A stretch of DNA of 64,000 bases, from assembly GCA_030068145.1 (NCBI GenBank), contig JAPJBO010000379.1, forward strand, positions 1 to 64,000. Direction: 5' to 3'. Position 1 is the first letter of the stretch. Each line of letters starts with the position of its first letter. A model generated the notes under the pieces. It saw only the letters and a list, made by a program, of their open reading frames with translations. It was not told where the DNA came from and searched no databases. Source of the stretch: Diplonema papillatum (Eukaryota > Euglenozoa > Diplonemea > Diplonemida > Diplonemidae). A program made the position numbers and the translations under genes. Positions 1-8,677 of the stretch are shown piece after piece.

Positions 1-6
1 AAAAAA

Positions 7-1431
7 GGGGTTCTGTTCTGTTCTGTTCTGTAGGGCGGAACGAAGCCCGGGCAAGACGAGGCAAGACGGTCTCTAACGGGCAAGCGTACAGTGGTTCTTT
101 GTGCCACCATTTACTCCGTTGTGTTGTTTGTGATGGAGTGATGACTACTACTTGTTCGTTTATCGGTTTTTTGTTTCACGTTAATTGTTTTTCCTTCTGG
201 CTTCGGCTCTTGGCTCTCGTTATTGGGTTCGCTTTCTGGTAATGGTTTTCGGTTTACGTAAATTGGTTCTCTTTCTGTTAACGGTTTTCGGTTCACGTAA
301 AAGTTTGAGGTCCTACTCCAAGTCCGAGGGCGTGGTCAGGGCGCGCAGCTTTTCATGTTTCAATGCTGTCTCCTCCGAGCCGTACCTTCTCGGGTGAGCA
401 TCGGACCTCAGTTTTGCTTGCGATGCTTGAGGCACCTATACGTACTGGGCAAATCAATTCGCTTTTCGCTAGTAATGCCTCTGCTCCTCTTTCTACTTTC
501 TTGGTTCAAAGTGTCAAGTGCAAGGTGCCGGAGTAGAATTCTCTAGCTTCCTACTCTCGTTCTCCATTTGTACTTCGCTTCGCTTTGCCTTCGTTTCGTC
601 GCTCTTCGAGGTTGCTTCGACGTCGGGGGTCGTCACGCAGTCACGGTCGTGACTGTTCCTCGGACGCGCTCTCGTGGGCCGGGGGGAGGTTGTCCCTCCG
701 ACGGACGAGGCGGGGCCCGGTATGCGGTGGTTGTCTCGGGGCCGAGTCCGATTTCGGGCGTGCAAAACCGCTGGCCTCGAGTTCGCGTGTTTGTGTCGCG
801 GTTCTCGTGGCGGGCGGGCGGGATTCGGTGGGCTACTCGTCGGGTGTGGTCGGCACGAGTATCCGGTACTCCTCCAGCAGTCCGGTCCCTTGCAGGTACT
901 CGAGTGCCGTCTCCGGGTGTTCGAACAGCAATCTCCACAGCTGTTCGTGTCTCGGTATCCACACCGGTTGGCCACCCTCCCGCCGTAACGGGGAGGCCAC
1001 TTCCCACATCAGGTCACGCTTCCCTTGCGTCCCCTCATGGCCGCAGTCCAAGAAAAGGTGCGAGACCGGGCACTCGGCTACCTCTCCGCAATGCGGGCAG
1101 GGACGATTCGAGCTCCGTTCGGACTTCGCTAACGCGTCGTAGTCCTCCCGGCACCAATTGCGAAGGAGGCGGTGCTGGCCCGTGCGGATCTGCCTGATCT
1201 CACGCTCGGCCCGTCGCGTGAGGTGATCATTTTCTGGGAGTTTCCTCCCGTTGACGATCTGCGCGTGTGCGAGTTTCCCGTCGTAGTGGGAGCCCAACTC
1301 CGGGTGGGCCTTCAGCACGCCTGCCGACCACCTCTTCTGCACATAGCTCTTGTGCCTGGCCGCCGCCGTCGATCGCGTGAGCGGGGGACGGGGTCCCCTT
1401 TCTCCTGGCGAGCTGGCGCCGGCCAAACCTC
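7..1431 (-). mobile_element. LINE-A copy 1, 5'-truncated non-LTR retrotransposon
   Basis: A minus-strand LINE remnant with its coding end at 833-1431, followed by about 800 bp of 3' UTR. It ends in four CAGAA units (seen as TTCTG, 11-30) rather than poly(A). Almost the same 3' UTR recurs at 5070-5800, which defines the family. Its truncated 5' end meets the 5' end of a SINE at 1432, head to head. Confidence 0.75.
833..1431 (-). pseudogene. LINE-A ORF2 C-terminal fragment (zinc-finger region)
   Basis: The open frame encodes only the tail of a LINE polyprotein. It has an arginine-rich block of the type RRAEREIRQIRTGQH, then a CX2CX9HX4C finger (CPHCG...SHLFLDC), then a region ending EEYRILVPTTPDE. 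The same order and finger spacing occur at the C-terminus of LINE-B, C and D in this window, downstream of RNase H, so the family assignment is firm. No endonuclease, RT or RNase H remains. The frame ends at a TAG at 833-835; LINE-A copy 2 has a glutamine codon there and reads about 26 codons further, so this copy has a premature stop. It is not functional on its own. Confidence 0.75.
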
Positions 1432-1690
1432 GGGGCACACCTGGTACAGCGGTCAGGGCGCCAGATTGTTAACCTGAGGGTCGCTGGTTCGATTCCCTGA
1501 CTGGCCAACTTCTCCAGGCGTTTGGGGATGAACTCCCAGATGCAAGCCCTAGTTCAATAGCCGAGCGGAAACTGGTCCGCGAAAGGATGGCTTCCATACC
1601 TAGTATGGTTTCCCAACCATCCCCATCAAGGGGACCTCAAAGGAGTGGAGTAAGGTGCCCTGGTGGCCTGAAAAAAAAAAAAAAAAAAAA
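1432..1690 (+). mobile_element. SINE-1 copy 1 (tRNA-headed SINE)
   Basis: A short element with a tRNA-like head and an A20 tail (1671-1690). The head has a perfect pol III A box (TGGTACAGCGG) and B box (GGTTCGATTCC) and an anticodon-like loop TGTTAAC, which suggests tRNA-Asn(GTT). The body contains a conserved hairpin (CCATAC-CTA-GTATGG) and ends GGTGCCCTGGTGGCCTG before the tail. Other copies lie at 17776, 23431 (minus), 23692 and 55485. Tick SINEs such as Ruka are tRNA-derived; identity with Ruka was not tested. Confidence 0.85.
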
Positions 1691-1691
1691 C

Positions 1692-1910
1692 TTTTTTTTT
1701 TTTTTTTTTTTTCATCAGCGCCCCATGGTTTTATCGGGGGTAGGTGTACTGTTCCTACATTACTCGCGGTCGGCCGAGCCGTCGGAGCTACCGGTTTCTT
1801 CGGGGAGCTCATCCCCCGACGCCTGGAAGTTCGTCAGCAAGGAATCGATCCTACGACCTCTGGGATAGTACGCAGGCGTCTTGCCACTGGACCAGGTGCC
1901 CGGCTTCCCC
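1692..1910 (-). mobile_element. SINE-2 (second tRNA-headed SINE family)
   Basis: On the minus strand this begins with a tRNA-like head carrying an A box (TGGTCCAGTGG) and a near-consensus B box (GGATCGATTCC), followed by a body of about 130 bp and an A21 tail (T at 1692-1712). The 3' end reads GGGGCGCTGATG before the tail, resembling the other tails in the window. Only one copy is visible. Its tail abuts the tail of SINE-1 with one intervening base. Confidence 0.7.
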
Positions 1911-1911
1911 A

Positions 1912-2125
1912 TTTTTTTTTTTTTTCCATCAGGCACCTTCCTTTCCACCGGCCCAACGGACCGCGATTCTAAGAAAAGAACAGCCGCTCTGTGAGCCGGC
2001 TTCGAGGTTAGGCCGGCTGTACTGGGCCGCTTGTTTGCCGGTTTGGGTGAAAGCAGAAAGAAAAGAGTGATTGCTTGATTGTACGTTTTTCGCTCGGTGG
2101 CTTCCCTGCGCCCACTAGGTTCAGT
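1912..2125 (-). repeat. 213-bp A-tailed repeat, copy 1 (probable LINE-B 3' end)
   Basis: About 200 bp plus an A14 tail (T at 1912-1925), almost identical to 27008-27220. The two copies diverge after CTAGGTTCAGT. Because it lies directly downstream of the LINE-B coding region on the same strand, it is probably the end of the LINE-B 3' UTR, with the second copy an extremely 5'-truncated LINE-B insertion. A separate short element is the alternative. Confidence 0.6.
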
Positions 2126-2696
2126 TGAGCGGAGGTTCCATCATTGCATGTCTTCAAGTTCTTGAACTTCGGCGTACTTATGTAGGTGGTTGCGTGTCTG
2201 TGGGTGCTTGTGGGTGGCTCCTTCCGATTGCTCGGGGTGCCTTTCCTCCCACTACGTTCGCGTCGCTGCGGGTGGGCTTTTCTTGGTTGCCGCCAGCACC
2301 TGCGCGGCTTCTCCCCATCGGGGCCTGTACGGCCGGGTGACGAATCCGTGGTGCCGCCGCGGCAAAAGAAAACTGTTTGGTTGTTTGGTGACAGTGGTTC
2401 TCACCAGCCTCCCCGGCCTTGTTTCCGACACAGTTGTTAGTCGTTTGGTGAGGAGTGGGCATTCCTTCAGCTCGAAGTAACAACCGGTTCTCTGTTGTCG
2501 CCCTGGCTGGCGGCTGTGTTTGTGGTTGCCGGTCACCGGTCTGGCGTTCCGGGTTCTCGTCCGTCGGTGTGGGGTTGTTACTTCGATAAGCGGCTCACTC
2601 CGTGACTCTATCACGGGGCTGTGCGGGGCCTTGGTAGAGGTGGGAGGGGTGTTGGGAAGGAGGGAAAGGAGTAAAAGTCAGCCAGAGTAGAAGCTT

Positions 2697-5069
2697 CTAG
2701 AGCCGCCAGTCGTCCGCTTCGGCCACCATAACCAGATCGCCTTCCGGTTGCTGCGATTCAACTGTCTGCTCGTCCGACATGTCTTCCGCCTGTGACGAGA
2801 TGTCTGAGGCGGCGTCCAGCACGCTTTGAGTCGACTGGAGCTCGGGCTCGGACGCTGAGGATGCGAGGATGGTGTAGTGCGGGAGTACTCCCGCACGCTG
2901 CAGGTATGCAAGCGCGAGTTCGGGGTACTCGAACAAGGTGCACCACAGTTCGTCGGCCGCGTTCGGGAACCCGCCCTTGTTGCGGTGTTCCACCTGGTTG
3001 CGCATCGCGAGCCTGAAGGGCGCGGTCGCGTCGTCTGCGCACGCCTTGAACAGGTGGAGCACAGGGCTGGTCGTGAGCGACCCGCAGATCGGGCACGGGC
3101 GGAAGGTTCGGGCGCGCTCGGCTGTGCTGAGCGCGCGCATGTCCGGGGTGTACATCGTCCGGATGAGTGGGTGATGCCCGGTGCGCAGCTGGCGAATCTC
3201 CCGTTCGGCCCGAGGCGTCAAGTGCCGGCGCCGCTTTATCGTCCGGCCGTTGACCAGCCTAACGAACGGAGTCGTGTTGCCGTCCTTATCCGCCCGGTAG
3301 TAGGCTTCCCTGGCCTGTCGTTCCCTGTCTAGGTTCAGGTATGCCTTGTGTCGATACTTGACGTCCGCGGCGCTAATTTGAATGGCAGGTGGAGGTGTGG
3401 CATGTGTCGCGGCTGCGCGAGCAGTAGATTCTTGGAGCTCAGCTGCCGCCGCCTTGGCCAAGGAGTCCGCCATGTCGTTGCCCGCGAGCCCACAGTGAGC
3501 GTACACGAATTGCAGCGTTATCGCGTACCCCCTCGCTCTGAGCTCGCATAGCAGCAGCCAGATCCTAATGTTGGTTGGATCCTTCTGCTTATACGACCCC
3601 AGACTGAGGACTTTGAGGAGCGACTGAGAGTCGCTTAGAACGACGATGTGGCGCGGTTGAGAGGTTGCAGGTAGGTGTTGCTGGAGGAGGTGGAGGGAAG
3701 TACAGATCGCAACCTGCTCGGTCCGGAAGCTGCAGACGTATCGGCCCGCTTTTACCGACTTCTGGATTGTCTTCCGGCCGGTTTGCAAGCATCGGGCCAC
3801 GAGCGGTTGGTCGTCCACCTCCTCGAATGTCACGGTCGGGCCGATTTCGCAGAAGATGCCTGCACCACCCCAGGTGGGCCTGTCGACGAACCGCCTGATC
3901 CACGGCCGCAAGTCCTCGGAGCGATACGGGTCGCATACCGTGGCCGGCGGGGGGTCGCTGCTCACCACAGAGCCGTCAGTCCAGACGCAGCAGTCCGCCG
4001 GTGGCAGTTTACTCAGCTGCCTGAGGACCCGGCTCAACTTTTCTGCCTTGCTGGCGTCCCGCTTACCCGGGAGCGAGGCGTTTATGACCACGTCAGGGCA
4101 AGGCTGCCAAGGGGCAAAGGGGTTGAAGAGAAAGGTCTCCCGTCCACATAGGTGCGTTCCCGATAGGTTGTCGATGCTATCGTACGCGTCGCTGAGCGTC
4201 GTCTTGAGGCCCAGCTCGTGGTTCCAGAGCTGCGGTCGGTGTCGCATCCTCTCCCTGAGGGCGGCTATGCGCGCTTGGATGATCGCGCGGATCGGAAGTA
4301 CCCCGGCTTCTTGCTGGGCAGTGAAGTCGTTGAGGTTCTTCCTGCACCCCAGCACGCAGATGAGAGCCCGACGGTGAAGTCGTTCGAGCATCGTCACTTG
4401 TGGTTCCGCAAGCGAGTCGTACGTTAGAAGGAAGGGGCCGTATACCCCGAGGGCGTACGTGAACGTCGGTAGCACATACGTAAGGTAAAGGGTGCGCAGC
4501 GTGCGGGTACTGAAGCCGTAGGACTTCCCCGAGAGGTGGCGGAGGAAGTTCAACTTGAGTGAGAAATTGTCTACCACCCTCTGGACGTGTGGCACAAAGG
4601 AGAAATCCTGATCGATCCAGAGTCCCAGCAGTTTCGTCTTCTCGACCCAGCGCAGGCGGACAGCCACCCGGAGAGTTACCACCGGGGCTTTCGGGTCGGC
4701 GTTCAGCGCATCGGAGATCTCAGCTCTTGTCACCTGGGTTTTCGTACTCTTGCCGTTGATGGAAAGAATGTGCTTCCCGTGATGCTCGAGCCACGAGGAG
4801 CCCTCTCCCCAAACTGCGTGCGGTGTACTTCTGGTGATTCGCCGCAGTACTTGCGCAGCCGGGATCTCCAGTTCCACCATAGTGGATTCGAATACCACTA
4901 TTGGGTGTTGGCGACTCAGTTCTCCTGGCGCTTGGATAAGGACGCCTTCTGTCTTGAGTTTCGACAGCTGCATGCCCGCACGGGCTGTCCACAACTCTAC
5001 AACGTTGACCACTTCTTGTGCATGGGTTTCAAGTTCCTGGGGCGTCTTGGCGACCACTGCTACTCCCCA
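2697..5069 (-). pseudogene. LINE-B ORF2 fragment: RT thumb, RNase H and CCHC finger
   Basis: The protein begins just after the RT catalytic YADD position (GVAVVAKTPQ aligns with the residues following YADDD in LINE-D) and runs to a TAG at 2697-2699 without a stop. In order it contains the RT thumb and connection region (LRTLYLTYVLPTFTYALGVY), a complete RNase H (WTDGS, RTEQVA, LSDSQS, GNDMAD supply the D-E-D-D set), and the C-terminal finger CPICG...LHLFKAC (CX2CX9HX4C). Endonuclease and RT motifs A-C are missing, so it cannot retrotranspose itself. The lack of frame damage implies a recent insertion. The predicted upstream residues in this frame come from LINE-A antisense sequence and are not part of the protein. 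Confidence 0.85.
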
Positions 5070-6219
5070 TTCTGTTCTGTTCTGTAGGGCGGAACGAAGC
5101 CCGGGCAAGACGAGGCAAGACGGTCTCTAACGGGCAAGCGTACAGTGGTTCTTTGTGCCACCATTTACTCCGTTGTGTTGTTTGTGATGGAGTGATGACT
5201 ACTACTTGTTCGTTTATCGGTTTTTTGTTTCACGTAAATTGTTTTTCCTTCTGGCTACGGTTCTTGGTTCTCGTTATTGGGTTCGCTTTCTGGTAATGGT
5301 TTTCGGTTTACGTAAATTGGTTCTCTTTCTGTTAACGGTTTTCGGTTCACGTAAAAGTTTGAGGTCCTACTCCAAGTCCGAGGGCGTGGTCAGGGCGCGC
5401 AGCTTTTCATGTTTCAATGCTGTCTCCTCCGAGCCGTACCTTCTCGGGTGAGCATCGGACCTCAGTTTTGCTTGCGATGCTTGAGGCACCTATACGTACT
5501 GGGCAAATCAATTCGCTTTTCGCTAGTAATGCCTCTGCTCCTCTTTCTACTTTCTTGGTTCAAAGTGTCAAGTGCAAGGTGCCGGAGTAGAATTCTCTAG
5601 CTTCCTACTCTCGTTCTCCATTTGTACTTCGCTTCGCTTTGCCTTCGTTTCGTCGCTCTTCGAGGTTGCTTCGACGTCGGGGGTCGGCCGTCTCGCGGTC
5701 ACGGTCGTGACTGTTCCTCGGACGCGCTCTCGTGGGCCGGGGGGGTTGTCCCTCCGACGGACGAGGCGGGGCCCGGTATGCGGTGGTTGAGTCGGGGCCG
5801 AGTCCGATTACGGGCGTGCAAATCCGCTGGCCTCGAGTTCGCGTGTTTGTGTCGCGGTTCTCGTGGCGGATGGGCGGGATTCGGTGGGCTGTTCGTCGGG
5901 TGTGGTCGGCACGAGTATCCGGTACTCCTCCAGCAGTCCGGTCCCTTGCAGGTACTCGAGTGCCGTCTCCGGGTGTTCGAACAGCAATCTCCACAGCTGT
6001 TCGTGTCTCGGTATCCACACCGGTTGGCCACCCTCCCGCCGTAACGGGGAGGCCACTTCCCACATCAGGTCACGCTTCCCTTGCGTCCCCTCATGGCCGC
6101 AGTCCAAGAAAAGGTGCGAGACCGGGCACTCGGCTACCTCTCCGCAATGCGGGCAGGGACGATTCGAGCTCCGTTCGGACTTCGCTAACGCGTCGTAGTC
6201 CTCCCGGCACCAATTGCGA
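5070..6219 (-). mobile_element. LINE-A copy 2, 5'-truncated
   Basis: A second LINE-A copy with the same 3' UTR as copy 1 and three CAGAA tail units (5070-5084). Its coding remnant is 5808-6219. The tail runs straight into truncated LINE-B, and its 5' end runs straight into a tRNA-Ser-like sequence at 6221. Confidence 0.75.
5808..6219 (-). pseudogene. LINE-A ORF2 C-terminal fragment, copy 2
   Basis: This encodes the same LINE C-terminus as copy 1, starting at NWCREDYDAL, with the CPHCG...SHLFLDC finger. It reads through the position where copy 1 has TAG and ends ...ELEASGFARP, so it preserves the longer native C-terminus. Residues predicted upstream of 6219 in this frame derive from the tRNA-like sequence and are not LINE protein. 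Confidence 0.7.
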
Positions 6220-6220
6220 T

Positions 6221-6301
6221 GCAGACGGCAGGATTTGAACCTGCGCGGGCAGGGCCCAATGCATTTCGAGTGCAACCCCGTAACCACTTGGGTACGTCTG
6301 C
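6221..6301 (-). tRNA. tRNA-Ser(CGA)-like sequence, probably a relic
   Basis: Read on the minus strand it folds as a class II tRNA. It has a 7-bp acceptor stem (GCAGACG/CGTCTGC), a CCC/GGG D stem, an anticodon loop CTCGAAA giving CGA, a long variable arm (GGGC/GCCC) and a T arm GCAGG-TTCAAAT-CCTGC. The anticodon stem has one mismatch. No run of T follows the 3' end; LINE-A sequence starts after a couple of bases. That placement and the missing pol III terminator suggest a captured tRNA copy rather than an active gene. No encoded CCA is present. Confidence 0.75.
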
Positions 6302-6317
6302 CTTCCCCATATTTTTC

Positions 6318-7218
6318 CCTTTACTCGGCCCTTGTGTTTCTCCGACAACATCTCGCCCCGACGTCCCGCCCACTCCACATCCTCGTCCTGAGCGACTCCC
6401 AGTCGTTTCTAAAAACTCTCAGCGCCGGCCCCCATTCACAAGTCGAACCACTGGCGATAGAGTGCTGGACAATCCTGTCGGAAATGGAGGCGAGGGGATA
6501 CGACGTCACCTTGCACTTCGTGTACGGGCACTGCGGGCTGGAAGGCAACGACGCGGCGGACGTGCTGGCCAAAGCTGCAGCTCTCGGGTACCGACGGGCC
6601 GCCGGAGCCTCTTCCTCGGATCACCCCGAGCCCTTCCCCCTAACCGTCGCTGGTGCAGTCTGCCGCTATCGGACGTATCTGCGGCTGAACAGCAGCGAGG
6701 CAGGTGCCAAGGAAGCATTCGAGCGCGCGGACGGCCACGGGAACCTCTCGCCGTTTGCCCGGATTGTTCATGGCCGGCCGATCCCCCGACGCCGTCATCT
6801 CACGCCGAGGGCTGAACGCGAAGTGCGCCAGCTGAGGACCGGGCACCACCGCCTGATCATGACGCTGTACGCCACGGACTGGCGCTCCTTCAGCGAGGCC
6901 GAGTTGCAGTCCCATTTCCTCCCGTGTCCGGTCTGCGGGGTCCGCTCTACCAGCCCCCTGCTGCACTTGTTCGTACACTGCCGTGACCTAATAACGGCAC
7001 CCTTGAGGGCGGCGATGCGACATGATATCACGAGGCGGATCAAAAAGGACCCAGGCGGTCCGATCGAATCCCTCTGGTACTACCTGTTCGTCCATCCCGA
7101 GCACGCCCTGTTCTACCTCCAGAGAGCTGGCGCCCTCCCACCCTTCCAAGTCCTTGTGGAGTCTGACAAGGACGAAGCCCCCCCGAACCACGAGTACGGG
7201 CTCGTGCCCATCATGTGA
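6318..7218 (+). pseudogene. LINE-C ORF2 fragment: partial RNase H and CCHC finger
   Basis: The frame enters RNase H after its first two catalytic residues (ALVFLRQHLAP...), keeps the aspartates in VLSDSQS and GNDAAD, then the arginine-rich block (PRRRHLTPRAEREVRQLRTGHH) and the finger CPVCG...LHLFVHC (CX2CX9HX4C). It stops at TGA after HEYGLVPIM, exactly as LINE-C copy 2 does. No internal stop is seen, so it is a young, 5'-truncated copy. The predicted N-terminal residues before 6318 come from the antisense of the tRNA-like sequence. Confidence 0.8.
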
Positions 7219-7689
7219 GGCAACGTCACCCGTCCACGCAGCGGCTGCAGTCCGAGGCAGGGGATCGCCGGGGCCTGGGTACTCTCGCGCCGGCCATCCT
7301 GAACCCGTCACCTGCCACGGTGCTCTCGCAGTTCGCAGCACGTCGCCGTCGACGCCGGACGACGCCGCACCGCCCCGCGCAGCCCGACTGAGGCTCCGCG
7401 TCCAGCGCGCGCTTCGTACGCATCGCCAGAAGAGGACGCAGGCTAACCGCTGAGCGAAATGTGCACTCGTCTTATTTTCTTAATTGGTACAAACGTGCAC
7501 TCGTCTTATTTCACAAGACTCTTGTCGAGATCGTACAGTTCAGTCTGCTGCGCTCCAGTAAGCACCACTCGGAACCCGGCTGGAAGGCCCTAAAGGGGAG
7601 TAGTCGGTGCCAGCACTTTATTGTTGTCCATCCCCACCCGGACTCCTCCGTCAACGAGTCCCAACAAACAACATCAATCGGTAACCCCC

Positions 7690-8283
7690 CCCTCGTCCCT
7701 ACCCCAGCTCGCAGCCGGAACAGCTCGGTGAGGACACTCAGCGCGTCGTTGCAAAGGTTCGTCGCGAATTGAACGCCAACACGGCAACGAGTTCAGCACG
7801 AGCAAAAGCACGACGAGCAAAGCGCAGTGCCGCTCGAAACCACGGAGCAAGTCGTAGCGCAGGCAGAACCCGAGAGACAAAGCCGTCCACAGCCCAGACT
7901 CCGGTCAGGGCCAAACACACCCACGACGGTCCTCGAGGGCATGCCAAGCTAACGAAACACCTCTTTTTCGTCACAACACAACCAGTATCCCCCCTTATCC
8001 CCCCTCGTCCCTTCCCCAGCTCGCAGCTGGAACAGCACGGTGAGGGCACTCAGCGCGTCGTTGCAAAGGTTCGTCGCGTATTGAACGCCAACACGGCAAC
8101 GAGTTCAGCACGAGCAAAAGCACGACGAGCAAAGCGCAGTGCCGCTCGAAACCACGGAGCAAGTCGTAGCGCAGGCAGAACCCGAGCGACAAAGCCGTCA
8201 ACAGCCCAGACTCCGGTCAGGGCCAAACACACCCACGACGGTCCTCGAGGGCATGCCAAGCTAACGAAACTCTTATTCGTCAC
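7690..8283 (+). repeat. Tandem duplication (~308 bp unit) in LINE-C 3' UTR
   Basis: Two direct copies starting near CCTCGTCCCT at about 7693 and 8003, each running through AACGCCAACACGGCAACG to GGGCATGCCAAGCTAACG, with few differences. Apparent ORFs here are by-products of the repeat. Confidence 0.8.
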
Positions 8284-8438
8284 AATTTTATCATCCGCCC
8301 CCCCCCCCCACTCCCTCCTAACCCCTAACCTGTGGACCTGTCACTCGTGCGCGTGTCTCTTGGCGCAAATAGGCTAGTAACGCCTGACCTGTTCCAGACG
8401 CGGCTCTTCTGAGCAGCGGATGGACGGTGCTTGTTTTT

Positions 8439-8458
8439 CATTCATTCATTCATTCATA
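8439..8458. repeat. (CATT)n simple repeat
   Basis: About five CATT units just before the presumed LINE-D 5' end. It could be the tail of the preceding LINE-C or a slipped microsatellite. Confidence 0.7.
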
Positions 8459-8677
8459 TTTTACTTTATTGGTATGGGAGTTTGGTTGGGAGGGAAGGTG
8501 GCGAAAACAAGTCGACTGCAACGTTAGGTGAACCTGTGCCCTGTCCGTGCACCGCCTGAAGCGAAGGCAGACGCCGCAAATTCCTCGCCGGCCCACCGCC
8601 AGAAGCTTACCCGCCGACCGTGGGACATCAACACTCTACGAATCGCGGTACAGCTCATCACCAGAGGGTCCGCTCCG

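Larger units (their letters stand above)
1912..5069 (-). mobile_element. LINE-B, 5'-truncated non-LTR retrotransposon
   Basis: A minus-strand LINE with 790 uninterrupted codons (2697-5069) and a presumed 3' UTR of about 785 bp reaching the A-tail at 1912. The 5' end is truncated inside the RT domain and joined directly to the CAGAA tail of LINE-A copy 2 at 5070-5084. The stretch 2126-2696 has no ORF homology and is taken as 3' UTR. Confidence 0.75.
6318..8283 (+). mobile_element. LINE-C copy 1, 5'-truncated
   Basis: A plus-strand LINE remnant with coding 6318-7218 and a long 3' UTR to about 8283. The coding part is nearly identical to LINE-C copy 2 (minus, 38824-40852). The 3' UTR carries a tandem duplication (7690-8283). 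No poly(A) is seen at the right edge, so the 3' end may be lost or belong to another subfamily. The 5' edge sits 16 bp from the tRNA-Ser-like sequence. Confidence 0.75.

Noticed and set aside
1436..1506. Functional tRNA-Asn gene
   Set aside because: A and B boxes are good, but the acceptor stem does not pair and the sequence continues into a repeated SINE body.
7769..8377. 202-codon ORF rich in Ala/Arg
   Set aside because: It is produced by the tandem duplication in the LINE-C 3' UTR and matches no protein family I recognise.
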